This document shows, one piece after another, positions 41,853-50,119 of a DNA stretch of 64,000 nucleotides (positions within the stretch are counted from its first letter, which is position 1; each line of letters begins with the position of its first letter). The notes under the pieces were generated by a model that did no database searches, was not told where the DNA came from, and saw nothing but the letters and a program-made list of their open reading frames with translations. The stretch is taken from the NCBI GenBank assembly GCA_035263845.1, contig DATFQY010000093.1, forward strand, positions 1-64,000. The letters are read 5' to 3'. The position numbers and the translations under genes were made by a program. The DNA comes from JAWOLE01 sp035263845 (GTDB lineage Bacteria; Acidobacteriota; Thermoanaerobaculia; UBA5066; Gp7-AA6).

Positions 41853-42251
41853 ATGGAGAGCGACGACTCAGTGCCCCACCCCCAAGAAGGCTTATTCGAA
41901 AGAGAAGTCAAGTTGGTCTTCCAAGAGACCCTTGGCTTGATCCACATCGCTCTCGTTACCCACTACGGTCTCGAAGAGGGGGAAGCTACCGAACTGGAAA
42001 AGGATCTGTATCTTTGGTTCCTTCGGTTCTGCATGCGTCCCGGGAATACCTCAGCTAGAGACTCTCGTCCGTTTCTGCTTGTGGCGTGCTGCCAGTTTGC
42101 TCGTGAATATCAAAAATATGTAATCGGAGCCGGCGTCCGTTCCTCCGACCAGAAGCTGCAAGCTCTCTTAGCCCGGGAGCCTGCCGACGTAGCGCGCGAC
42201 TTCTCGCGAAGCCTTGAACTCCTGACTTATCGTCATCATTCGGATGCCTAA
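41853..42251 (+). CDS. short sigma-70-region-2-like protein (copy 1)
   Basis: 132 aa from ATG 41853, with AAAGGA 9 nt upstream. Residues about 18-95 follow the helix pattern of ECF sigma region 2: a first helix (FEREVKLVFQETLGLIHIAL), then HYGLEEGEATELEKDLYLWFLRF in place of the DAEDLVQEVF helix, then RPFLLVACCQFAREYQKYV in place of the WL..VARN helix. The match is looser than in copy 2 (43518-43892). There is no region 4 and no membrane segment. It overlaps the following TPR gene by 8 nt. Codon usage and GC are lower than in the chromosome around it. Confidence 0.6.
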   Translation: MESDDSVPHPQEGLFEREVKLVFQETLGLIHIALVTHYGLEEGEATELEKDLYLWFLRFCMRPGNTSARDSRPFLLVACCQFAREYQKYVIGAGVRSSDQKLQALLAREPADVARDFSRSLELLTYRHHSDA

Positions 42252-43353
42252 TAACGTACTGAAGTTTCCGTCAGCGCGAACCTCGCAGGCGCTTTCGCCG
42301 CGGGAGGCGGAAGTTCAGGCGGAGGCCTATCTCTCGAACAATGATCAGAATCACTCGGACGAGTTCGCACGCCGGTATCTCAGTGACATCGACGTCGTAT
42401 CGGCTCTTTGCGACAAGCTGAAGGCGATTGGCGAAAACAACCCCCAAAAAGTCGCGGACGTGGCAGAGCACGCATATCGGATCATCACGACAAACGGGAA
42501 GCTGGGCCTTTTCGACGACCAGAACTACGCCTTAGGCGAGCTCGCGCATCTAAGAGCGCGCGCTACTCGGTCCCTTGGAAGGCGCGATGAGGCAGAATTG
42601 TGGCTCTGCCGGGCTGAGGCTTCATACCGGCACACCGTGCATCCGACGCCGTGTTTGGCCCAAGTGGCGTATACGCGGTTGGCCCTTCGCTACGATACGG
42701 GTCGATTCGACGAGGTCTTGGAGCTACTTCCTTCTGTTGCCGACAGTTTTGAGAAGCTTGGAATGCTTCGAGACCTCTTCAAGGCCCGTCTTTTTCAAGC
42801 AATGGTGATGAAGGTCGTGGGTCAAACCCGCAATGCCCTAATCACACTAGAAACATTGGTGAATCAACCCGCAGTTAAAGCTGACCAAGCCCTTTACGGT
42901 CGCATTCTCGTTGACCTTGGGGACGTCTACCAATTGGAGAACCGGTACGCAGAAGCGATGGGTGTATATCAGGAAGCCCTACCGCTGTTGCGTGCTTCGG
43001 GTCAGGTTACGGCGACGGCCGCGCTCAAGTCTGTCGTTGCAGCAACGTATAGAAGTCTTGGAAGAAACTACGAGGCAGCGCAGGCCTTCGCTGAAGCGAA
43101 ACTTGATTTTGCGGCGCTGGGGATGGCCTCGGACGTAGCGTACATGAGCATCCTTCGTGCTGAGGCTTTGCTTGCTGCGGATCGCAATCGAGAGGCGGAG
43201 TTCGAAGTTCTTGGGGCGCTACCAATCATCGAGGAGCTGAACCTGGTCTCGAAGGGACTTGCCGCCGTAGCGGTGCTGCGCGAGTCCGCAAGACGGCGCA
43301 AGCTGAATCCTGAAGCTTTGCGTCACGTAGGCGAACAGCTCCGAGCGAAGTAA
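42244..43353 (+). CDS. TPR protein, partner of the sigma-like protein (copy 1)
   Basis: 369 aa, all-helical. At least five TPR-like units are visible from about residue 90 (ALGELAHLRARATRSLGRRDEAELWLCRAE, GRILVDLGDVYQLENRYAEAMGVYQEAL, VVAATYRSLGRNYEAAQAFAEAKLDFAALG). The C-terminal signature VAYMSILRAEALLAADRNREAEFEV..PIIEELNLVSKGLAAVAVLRE is shared almost motif by motif with the end of the protein at 43889-45334. No signal peptide. It overlaps the sigma-like gene, so they are surely co-translated. An anti-sigma or scaffold role is a guess. Confidence 0.72.
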   Translation: MPNNVLKFPSARTSQALSPREAEVQAEAYLSNNDQNHSDEFARRYLSDIDVVSALCDKLKAIGENNPQKVADVAEHAYRIITTNGKLGLFDDQNYALGELAHLRARATRSLGRRDEAELWLCRAEASYRHTVHPTPCLAQVAYTRLALRYDTGRFDEVLELLPSVADSFEKLGMLRDLFKARLFQAMVMKVVGQTRNALITLETLVNQPAVKADQALYGRILVDLGDVYQLENRYAEAMGVYQEALPLLRASGQVTATAALKSVVAATYRSLGRNYEAAQAFAEAKLDFAALGMASDVAYMSILRAEALLAADRNREAEFEVLGALPIIEELNLVSKGLAAVAVLRESARRRKLNPEALRHVGEQLRAK

Positions 43354-43517
43354 TCTAGCCATTCCTGGCGACTTCAATCGTTCGCCGTCTCTAATTCTCT
43401 AAATCGTAGTACTGTCAGAGCATTCCGGAGTCCTTCCCCCGTGAAGGAAGAGCGATCTTCAACCTGTTCATCCTAGGGGGCTTGCGGCTCGTGACAATTA
43501 TCAGGCAGGAAGAGACA

Positions 43518-43892
43518 GTGAAGACGGGGCTTTCGGAGGGCGCGAGCCCTGGGGGGACAGCGAAGCGTGCCATGCGCCAAATCCGCCTCGCAGCTGAGCT
43601 GGAGACCTTCTACCGGCAACTCTTTCTTCCGCTTGTGCGGCGAGCCTGTTGGAAGCACGGGTTATCGAAAGAAGACGCCCGGGACATCGTCCAGGATGCC
43701 TTCGTGATAGCTGTCGTCAAGCTGAGAGCAGGGGAGAACGGTCGAGCTTGGCTGGCGAGGACGGTGGACCACCTTGCGATCAATTTCCGCCGAAAAGGCG
43801 CCCGCCACGCGCGTTTAGAAGCACACTTTCTCCATCCGATGCCAGACGGCGTGAGTGTCTTGGCCACCGAATCGGAGAGCCCACTCGAATGA
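43518..43892 (+). CDS. short sigma-70-region-2 protein without region 4 (copy 2)
   Basis: 124 aa from GTG 43518, which has AGGAAG 5 nt upstream; GTG 43491 or TTG 43482 in the same frame are alternatives. ECF region 2 is clear: ETFYRQLFLPLVRRACWKHGLSKEDARDIVQDAFVIAV, then AWLARTVDHLAINFRRKGARH. The DARDIVQDAF core-binding helix and the R-rich -10 recognition helix are intact. The protein ends 30 residues later, so region 4 (-35 recognition) is missing. ATGA overlap with the TPR gene. Confidence 0.72.
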   Translation: MKTGLSEGASPGGTAKRAMRQIRLAAELETFYRQLFLPLVRRACWKHGLSKEDARDIVQDAFVIAVVKLRAGENGRAWLARTVDHLAINFRRKGARHARLEAHFLHPMPDGVSVLATESESPLE

Positions 43893-45334
43893 CCCAAGAA
43901 CACGAACTGGTACCCTCAATTAGAGAATGGCTCCGGGCCAGTTCAGATGCCGACATTCCGACTGGAATCGAGCGAGCAGCCGCAAGCCGTGAAGCTGAGG
44001 TACTTTTGTCAGGAGTTACCTCCTTTACGGCACCTGCCGACTACCAGGGGCTCAGGGACGTGCTCTGGGCGGCTGTGGAGCTTCTCGAGGCGAAGCCGGC
44101 TTGTCCTGCAACCTTCGAGGAATGTGACGATTCCTATCGTTTCGTGGCGTCGCTGCCTCGTTCGCCGGATCCGTTCGATGAAGTGGATGAAATCCTTCGG
44201 CGAATTGCTCGGGTGGGATGGATAAGCACGAATGGAGGACTCGAGTCGGTCCTAAGAGCAAGAAGCGCCATCTGGGAGCACGGCGATGAGAAGAGGCATC
44301 GCGATCTCTGTGAATCGGCTCAGGCGTTACCGATAGCAGTTGAGGCTCTGATCTCTGCTGAGCGGCCGGATCTGCCCACTCTTTATGACGTTGCTGCCAC
44401 GCTGATCAAGCTCACCAACGTTCGGCCGGCGCTGGCTAGATCAATGTCCGGAAGGCTCGCACCCGTTCTGTGGGGCAAGGCCGGCCGTATCGGACACTTG
44501 GACGACCAGGAACACTTTAGAGCAACCTTTGCGTTGGTATCGGGCATGGCGTCGCGTCAACTCAGCGACTGGAGTGCCTCGAGCTCGAGCTACGCGGTCG
44601 CGTTGTCCAACTATGCGATGACCGTTAACGCATACGATCTGGAACGTGTTGAGGTTGAGCGCCTTGCGCTTGCGGCTACGCGTGCGGATGACGCGGCTGT
44701 CGTACTGGAGAGCCCGGCGCTCATCCAGCGGGCTCGTATTCCTAGGGAGAGAGCCAAAGCCGAACTGATTCGGGCACATTCCCTCATCAACCAGCGCAGA
44801 ACTCTTGAAGCCGAGGAGGTATTGCGCCGAACTCTACGCCGCCCTGTAATACAGGAAGAACCCAATCTACACGCCTGGCTTCTGGGAATGCTGGGCATGA
44901 GCCTCTCGTACCAAGGGAGGGACGTCGAGGCAATGGACAGCTTCAACCGCGCCGGCCAAATCCTGACCCGCTATCGCTATCCCCTCCAGATCGGAACTCT
45001 CGTGGGAGCCATCGGCGAGCATCTTGGCAAACTAGGTAGATACGACGAGGCGGCCAGCCTGTTTGAACGGTCACGGGATGTTTACTGCGAGCTTGATCAG
45101 GCACATCAAGTTGCGTATATCAACGTACTTCGAGCTGAGATGCTCGTTCTTCTCGGAAAGAATCAGGAGGCCAAGACAGAGTTGCTTGCGACGTTTCCCA
45201 TTATTGAGAGGTTGAACCTAAAGAGGGAGGCGGTCGCCGCCATGGCCATACTGCGAGAGGCACTAGCTAATCGACAGGCCGATGCAGGGTCGATCCGCAG
45301 ACTCCGAGACCAGCTTCGGGGCGGGAAAGGCTAA
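43889..45334 (+). CDS. TPR protein, partner of the sigma-like protein (copy 2)
   Basis: 481 aa from ATG 43889. The N-terminal 130 residues are a helical domain without clear repeats. TPR-like units follow (AKAELIRAHSLINQRRTLEAEEVLRRTL, LLGMLGMSLSYQGRDVEAMDSFNRAG, AIGEHLGKLGRYDEAASLFERSRDVY). The C-terminus VAYINVLRAEMLVLLGKNQEAKTEL..PIIERLNLKREAVAAMAILREAL matches copy 1. Cytoplasmic by appearance. The 4-nt overlap repeats the arrangement of copy 1, so the whole two-gene unit has been duplicated. Confidence 0.72.
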   Translation: MTQEHELVPSIREWLRASSDADIPTGIERAAASREAEVLLSGVTSFTAPADYQGLRDVLWAAVELLEAKPACPATFEECDDSYRFVASLPRSPDPFDEVDEILRRIARVGWISTNGGLESVLRARSAIWEHGDEKRHRDLCESAQALPIAVEALISAERPDLPTLYDVAATLIKLTNVRPALARSMSGRLAPVLWGKAGRIGHLDDQEHFRATFALVSGMASRQLSDWSASSSSYAVALSNYAMTVNAYDLERVEVERLALAATRADDAAVVLESPALIQRARIPRERAKAELIRAHSLINQRRTLEAEEVLRRTLRRPVIQEEPNLHAWLLGMLGMSLSYQGRDVEAMDSFNRAGQILTRYRYPLQIGTLVGAIGEHLGKLGRYDEAASLFERSRDVYCELDQAHQVAYINVLRAEMLVLLGKNQEAKTELLATFPIIERLNLKREAVAAMAILREALANRQADAGSIRRLRDQLRGGKG

Positions 45335-45516
45335 TGTTCAGGCGGGGGCCGAAGGATGGAGCGCGAAAGGAAGACCGCAGGACAAACATGGTCGAGCGAG
45401 CGAGGCGAGAGCACGAAATTCGTGAAACGAAACGGAAAGAGCAAAAAGGGCCGCCTCCATTCGCATTGCGTTTTTTCTTCTGAATAGCTCGCATGCGGGA
45501 AAGCAAGCTCGCGCGA

Positions 45517-45522
45517 TAGAAT
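45517..45522 (+). promoter_or_regulatory. -10 box before the SpoIIE-type phosphatase
   Basis: TAGAAT at 45517-45522; the ATG at 45535 is 13 nt further, so the 5' untranslated region would be only about 6 nt. No clear -35. Confidence 0.4.
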
Positions 45523-45534
45523 CGCCGGCTCGCG

Positions 45535-46818
45535 ATGACCAAGAGTCCAGGGAAGAGTCTGTTTCGGAAGGTGGAGAGGGCGATCGAGGCGATCGAGAGG
45601 TCGCCGGATGTGGCCTCGACCATTGCCCAGACGGCGAGTGCGGTCATCGAGAACTTTCGGGAGGACCTAGGGGTTCGTGGGGGGAGGCTCTACGAGCGCC
45701 GGGACGGCGGGTACGAGCTCACGAAGACGTTCGGAGGCGTCCGGGAAGTGCCGGCCGGGGTCTTCGTGCCGGATGCCTATCCCCCGGTCCAGAGGCTCCT
45801 GGATGACGGAGTCGTCGTCATGGATCTGACGGCGCCCGGCGTGGATCCGGACTTCGAGCGACGGCTCGACGCGGATCGGTTCGCCGCGATCGCCGTCGGC
45901 GACGACCAGTACATCCTGTCGTTCTCCGTGGATCCGGTGGCGCCGGACGAGGACCTCATGGCGTCTCTGGGGATCCTGCGCCACGCCGTGGACCAGAAGC
46001 TTCGTCAGGAGAGGATTGCCTCGGCGCTCAACGAGGCGCGGCAGATCCAGATGTCGATCCTTCCCAAGCGCGCGCCCCGGTCGGGACCGTTCGAGATGTC
46101 GGGGTTCACGGCGCCGGCGGAGATCGTGGGAGGGGATTTCTTCGACTTCATCAGCGTGTCCGACAGGATCTGGGGAGTCGCCATCGCGGACGCGGCCGGG
46201 CACGGGCTGCCCGCGGCGCTCCAGGTGCGCGATGTCTACACGGGCCTGCGGATGGGCGTTGCCCGCGATTTCAAGATCGTCCGGACGGTCGAGAGGCTCA
46301 ACCGCATCATCCACCAGTCGCGCATGACGACGAAATTCGTCTCCCTCTTCTACGGCGAGATCGAAGAGGAGGGCAACTTCATCTACGTCAACGCCGGCCA
46401 CCCGCCTCCGCTGCACTTTCACGCGAAGGGCGTCACGACCCTCAAGCAGACGGGGATGGTGCTGGGACCCTCCGCCAGCGCCGCGTACAGCCGCGGCTTC
46501 CTGAACCTGGTGAAAGGGGACGCGCTTCTCCTCTATACCGACGGCATGATCGAGGCCTCGGACGGGAAGGGTCGCGAGTACGGCATCGAGCGGTTGAAGA
46601 AATCTTTCCTCGGGTTGCGGGAGAGACCCGCCGCGGAGATCGCGAGGGCCATGATCGATCGGATCGGCGAGTTCACCGGCGGAAAGCCTCCGGAGGATGA
46701 CCGCACCGTTGTCGTCGTGAAGTACCTGACCGACGCCGAGGTGCGGCCCACGGACCCCGGATCGCGGACCTCCGATACCGTGCGGATCACCGATCCAGCA
46801 TTGAGACCGCCTTCTTAG
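45535..46818 (+). CDS. SpoIIE/RsbU-type PP2C phosphatase with GAF-like sensor domain
   Basis: 427 aa. Residues about 20-165 look like a GAF-type domain (VASTIAQTASAVIENFREDLGVRGGRLYERR, FAAIAVGDDQYILSFSV). A linker helix (ASALNEARQIQMSILPKRAP) leads to the SpoIIE domain (about 195-405) with metal Asp residues in EIVGGDFFDFI, VAIADAAGHGLPAAL, LLYTDGMIEA and PPEDDRTVVVVKY. Such proteins dephosphorylate anti-anti-sigma factors in partner-switching pathways; no partner gene is adjacent. The short tail is Pro/Thr-rich. Confidence 0.87.
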   Translation: MTKSPGKSLFRKVERAIEAIERSPDVASTIAQTASAVIENFREDLGVRGGRLYERRDGGYELTKTFGGVREVPAGVFVPDAYPPVQRLLDDGVVVMDLTAPGVDPDFERRLDADRFAAIAVGDDQYILSFSVDPVAPDEDLMASLGILRHAVDQKLRQERIASALNEARQIQMSILPKRAPRSGPFEMSGFTAPAEIVGGDFFDFISVSDRIWGVAIADAAGHGLPAALQVRDVYTGLRMGVARDFKIVRTVERLNRIIHQSRMTTKFVSLFYGEIEEEGNFIYVNAGHPPPLHFHAKGVTTLKQTGMVLGPSASAAYSRGFLNLVKGDALLLYTDGMIEASDGKGREYGIERLKKSFLGLRERPAAEIARAMIDRIGEFTGGKPPEDDRTVVVVKYLTDAEVRPTDPGSRTSDTVRITDPALRPPS

Positions 46819-46830
46819 GTGAGAGCAGCC

Positions 46831-46836
46831 TAGAAT
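46831..46836 (+). promoter_or_regulatory. -10 box before the TPR-Lon gene
   Basis: TAGAAT at 46831-46836, ATG at 46844, 7 nt after the box; the transcript would start at about the start codon. No convincing -35. Confidence 0.4.
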
Positions 46837-46843
46837 ACGAATC

Positions 46844-48796
46844 ATGTCCACGGATCCCCGGGCGGAGGCGGTTGGAGTCGAGGAGGCCGCGTCGCCCGAT
46901 GATCGGATTCGGTACGCCCGGATCCTCGTCGAGATCGGGGAGCTGTACGACGCGGAGATCGAGGTCGCGCACGTCCTCGACGAGCGGCCGGAAGACCTCG
47001 TTGCCCTCGACCTGCTCGCCAAGATTCGCCACATCCGCGGACAGCTCTCGGCCGCGATTGCCTGCTGGGCTCAGGTTCACGCCAAGTCCCCCTCGAACCT
47101 GACCTCCAATGTCCGTTTGAATTCGATGCTGCAGCTCGCGCGCGAGTCCGAGCGAGCGCCCGGCCAGTTTCTCGTCCTGGGTCCGTTCCAGCTCTGGAGA
47201 AAGCCCGCCGCCCATCTGGAGCTCGAGGAGATGTTCCGGCTGTTCCTGGCGCGCCGGCCCGAAGAGGCGAGGCAGAGATGCGACGAGCTCGCCAAGAAAT
47301 ACCGCGGCAAGGACCAGGATCTCTACAAGCTCGCTGTCCTCGCCAACGCCTGGGTCGCCGAGCTGACCGGCGACTTCGAGGAGGCTCGATCGGTCCTGGA
47401 GAACCTGGGAAACGAGCGCGGCTTCGAGACTGACGGCGATCGCATCGTGGCCCTGGCTCGCATCTACGAGCGGATCGGCTCGCGGGAGCTGCTCGAGAAA
47501 GCGGTGCAGATCTACAAGCACTTCGAGCGCAGCTTCGAAAGAGTTTCGGTCGTCGGGCACCTCGCGGCGATCTACCGGCGGCTCGGCAAGGAGTCCGAAG
47601 CCGAGGAGTACGAGCTTCGGTTCCTGAGGATCTTCCGTACCCGAATGCACAATCCGCCACTCGCCGACGTTCTGCGAATCGCGGCCCGCCGGTACATCCC
47701 GCTGGAAAAGCTCTCGAAGGTTCGCCTGGCGGACACGGACGGTCTTCCCGATCCCGAGCCGCGAGAGCGGGCCATCGGCCTTTTTCTTTCAGGCGATTCC
47801 GCGCGGGCCCGCGAGCTCCTGGCGGCCGGGACGGAAGCGATGGACCTGAAATACCGGGCGGATCTCGCCGTCCTCGAAGGGCGTCGAGAGGACGCCGCCG
47901 ATCTCTACCTTCAGAGTCTCGCGGCGGATCCGGACGACATCCGGGTCGTCGAGTGGCTGCTCCAGGAGTACGCGACGTCCCGGTCGCGCCGGACGGCGAA
48001 GTACTTTCGCCAGGATCCCGTCGCGGACCGCGTGCTGGGACGACTCGATTCCATACTGCACGCGAGCCCTCTGCGCGCGAGCGTCTGGAGCCAGATGGCA
48101 GCCTTGAACAAGATCCTGGGTCGAGATGAGGAAGCGGAGCGCTGCGCGCGCCGGGCGGAGACGCTGAGGGAGGCGGCGGCGAGCGGCAAGAGCGCTGTGG
48201 GCCGGGTCCTGGCGGACTCGGTCTACCACTTCGTCGGCAGGTCGAAGGGCCTGATCCACGAGATCTGGGCGACGCGGCGTCCCGCGCAGCCCGGCCGCGG
48301 AGGCTTCCTCGAGGAGATCCTCGGCAACCTGACGCCCGACTTCCTGCAGGCCGTCCGCAACACATTCCTGTCGGTGCGCGAGTACGCGAGAGCGAAGTGG
48401 CCGATCGAGACGCGGGACATCCTCGACTACAGCTACACCTACAAGGTCACGAAGGAAGACGAGGCATCCGGCGGCCTCTCGGCCGGGCTTCCGACGGCGC
48501 TCGCGTTCCTTTCCGTGTTCCTGGACCGCCCGGTGCCGCAGGACATGGCCTCCTCGGGGATCCTCATCGCGGACTCCCACGACAACCAGGTCCTGCGAGC
48601 GATCGGCGAGCCGGAGTACAAGGTCCGCGGCGCCTACAACCGCAACCTTCAGAAGGTCATCCTGCCGGAGGCGAACCGCCGCGACCTCGAGGGAAACCCG
48701 CTCGTTCCTGACGCAATCTGCGCCGAGATCGTCCGCTACGCGGCCACGCTGGACGACGCCGTCGTCCTGACCTTCGGTCCCGACGCCTGGATGTAG
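46844..48796 (+). CDS. TPR protein with C-terminal Lon-type (S16) protease domain
   Basis: 650 aa. Residues 1 to about 440 are TPR-like helices (ARILVEIGELYDAEIEVAHVLDERPEDLVALDLLAKI, ARIYERIGSRELLEKAVQIYKHF). Residues about 520-650 resemble the proteolytic domain of Lon: SGGLSAGLPTALAFLSVFLDRPVP with the Ser (Ser546), and GEPEYKVRGAYNRNLQKVILPEANRRDLE with the Lys (Lys593), followed by the Lon phrase I-P-x-x-N-x-x-D-L. There is no AAA+ module. Both dyad residues are retained, so it may be an ATP-independent peptidase. Not a typical Lon; assignment rests on motif reading. Confidence 0.75.
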   Translation: MSTDPRAEAVGVEEAASPDDRIRYARILVEIGELYDAEIEVAHVLDERPEDLVALDLLAKIRHIRGQLSAAIACWAQVHAKSPSNLTSNVRLNSMLQLARESERAPGQFLVLGPFQLWRKPAAHLELEEMFRLFLARRPEEARQRCDELAKKYRGKDQDLYKLAVLANAWVAELTGDFEEARSVLENLGNERGFETDGDRIVALARIYERIGSRELLEKAVQIYKHFERSFERVSVVGHLAAIYRRLGKESEAEEYELRFLRIFRTRMHNPPLADVLRIAARRYIPLEKLSKVRLADTDGLPDPEPRERAIGLFLSGDSARARELLAAGTEAMDLKYRADLAVLEGRREDAADLYLQSLAADPDDIRVVEWLLQEYATSRSRRTAKYFRQDPVADRVLGRLDSILHASPLRASVWSQMAALNKILGRDEEAERCARRAETLREAAASGKSAVGRVLADSVYHFVGRSKGLIHEIWATRRPAQPGRGGFLEEILGNLTPDFLQAVRNTFLSVREYARAKWPIETRDILDYSYTYKVTKEDEASGGLSAGLPTALAFLSVFLDRPVPQDMASSGILIADSHDNQVLRAIGEPEYKVRGAYNRNLQKVILPEANRRDLEGNPLVPDAICAEIVRYAATLDDAVVLTFGPDAWM

Positions 48797-48817
48797 GGGC
48801 GGGCCTTGCGCCCGCCC
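48797..48817. terminator. GC-rich hairpin between convergent genes
   Basis: GGGCGGGC (48797-48804) and GCCCGCCC (48810-48817) pair perfectly over 8 bp with a 5-nt loop. It lies between the stops of the TPR-Lon gene and hsp20. There is no T-tract, so it is a possible bidirectional terminator only. Confidence 0.5.
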
Positions 48818-48820
48818 GCG

Positions 48821-49372
48821 CTAGTTGATCCGGACGGTCCGCGGCGTCGTAACCTGGCTCGACTCCTTGCGGATCCGGATCTCCAGGACCCCCTCCTTCA
48901 TCTCGGCCCGCGGCTCGTCGCGCATCCCGCCGGGGATGTAGACGGTCCGCCGGAAGGCCCCGATCGGAGCCTCGCTCGAGTGGAGGCGGAAATCGTCGCT
49001 CCGCGGCGCCGGGCGGCTTCCGCTGACCGTCAGGATCTTCCCCTGGGCGACGACCTCGACGCTTTCGCGCGGAACGCCGGGCAAATCCAGGGAAAGGCGA
49101 ATCTCCGTGTGGCTCTCCCAGACGGCCATCGAGGGCGTCCAGGAAGTCTGAGGCAGCGGACGGACCTCGCCTCCGAGCTCGCCCAAGAGCGCCAGGAGCT
49201 GGTTCAGCTGTTTCTCGACGTGCTCGGCGGGGTCTTTCTCGGCGGGGATCGGCGCGTACGGCCCCTCTCCTCGCGGCAGGGCGCGCCCGGTCAGGCTCTG
49301 GTAGAGCTGCTCGATGCGGGTGATGGTTTCCTCGATCTGGGTCGTTCCCGTGTTCGGTTCAGTGTCCGACAT
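48821..49372 (-). CDS. Hsp20 small heat-shock protein
   Basis: 183 aa from the ATG at 49372 (AAAGGAG 9 nt upstream). An N-terminal helical extension (1-85) leads into the alpha-crystallin domain: EIRLSLDLPGVPRESVEVVAQGKILTVSGSR, then FRRTVYIPGGM..EMKEGVLEIRIRKES, the A-x-x-x-x-G-V-L motif of Hsp20. A short polar tail follows. It is an ATP-independent holdase chaperone. The long Ala/Pro-free helical N-terminus is larger than in the shortest members. Convergent with the TPR-Lon gene. Confidence 0.9.
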   Translation of the reverse strand: MSDTEPNTGTTQIEETITRIEQLYQSLTGRALPRGEGPYAPIPAEKDPAEHVEKQLNQLLALLGELGGEVRPLPQTSWTPSMAVWESHTEIRLSLDLPGVPRESVEVVAQGKILTVSGSRPAPRSDDFRLHSSEAPIGAFRRTVYIPGGMRDEPRAEMKEGVLEIRIRKESSQVTTPRTVRIN

Positions 49373-49427
49373 CTTTGAAATACTCCTTTTCGATCGCTTC
49401 CCCTTCCTCAACGGAGAAAAGGGGGGC

Positions 49428-49445
49428 GAGGCCCCGGAGGGCCTC
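49428..49445 (-). terminator. hairpin between the NPF-repeat gene and hsp20
   Basis: GAGGCCC (49428-49434) and GGGCCTC (49439-49445) form a perfect 7-bp stem around CGGA. On the minus strand it is followed by GCCCCCCTTTTC, a weak T-run. It may partly end transcription before hsp20. Confidence 0.5.
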
Positions 49446-49496
49446 ACCCCGGGAGTGGCGAGCTCCTCGTTCTTCATGACCGCCCGATCTGGGGAG

Positions 49497-49964
49497 CTAG
49501 TAGATCGTCACCACGGGCGGAACGGGGAACTGCGCGTAGGGGAACGTCTGGGTGATCCGGGCGGTCAGGATCGGATCGGCCCAGATGGGGCGGACCACCG
49601 AGCCTTCGAGCGACTCCGGGCCGACTCCGGAGAGATACGGGCTCATCCCCTGGCCGAAGGGATTGATGCCCTGGCCGAAGGGAGAGAAGCCCGAAGAGTG
49701 CGAGAGACCGGGCGTGAATCCCTGCTGGAACGGATTCTGGACGAAGGGATTCGCCCCGGTCTGCGTAAACGGGTTCGTTCCGAATCCGGGCTGTCCGAGG
49801 CCCGACGGGATCCCGGGGTTGATCCCCGACTGCGGGTTCGAATGCGACAGCCCCTGCGTCAGCCCGTGGACTGAAAGCCGGACCTGGTTCAGCGCGTCCA
49901 GGCACTGATTGATCCGGTCGTTCAAGAGCTGAAGTTTGCGAATGTCCACCTTGGCTGTTTCCAT
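49497..49964 (-). CDS. hypothetical protein with Asn-Pro-Phe / Gly-rich repeats
   Basis: 155 aa from ATG 49964, preceded by a strong AAGGAGG. Residues 1-45 form a coiled helix (ETAKVDIRKLQLLNDRINQCLDALNQVRLSVHGL). Residues about 50-120 are a low-complexity run of NPF, GQ and SG elements (TNPFTQTGANPFVQNPFQQ, INPFGQGMSPYLSG). A short closing domain ends in TQTFPYAQFPVPPVVTIY. No known family; no signal peptide. It lies 124 nt upstream of hsp20 on the same strand, with a hairpin between. Confidence 0.65.
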   Translation of the reverse strand: METAKVDIRKLQLLNDRINQCLDALNQVRLSVHGLTQGLSHSNPQSGINPGIPSGLGQPGFGTNPFTQTGANPFVQNPFQQGFTPGLSHSSGFSPFGQGINPFGQGMSPYLSGVGPESLEGSVVRPIWADPILTARITQTFPYAQFPVPPVVTIY

Positions 49965-50119
49965 CTGCTCTGCCTCCTTGGTTGGTAAGTTGTTGTTGGG
50001 AACTGTTGACACGCGCGTCATGCGTGAAGAACCCTATCGGCGGCACTTTCCCGGGGCAATCCGGGAAATCCCTGCATTTGGGAGCGGGGAAATCACCGAG
50101 GCAGGGGTGGTCCGTTTCT

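Noticed and set aside
43430..43447. Hairpin TCCTTC..GAAGGA between the two sigma-like/TPR units as a terminator.
   Set aside because: Only 6 bp and not followed by a T-run; could equally be chance.
45335..45534. Terminator or small gene between the second TPR gene and the SpoIIE-type gene.
   Set aside because: A T-run (about 45471-45476) exists, but no stable stem precedes it, and no frame has a start with a ribosome site; only a -10 box for the next gene is supported.
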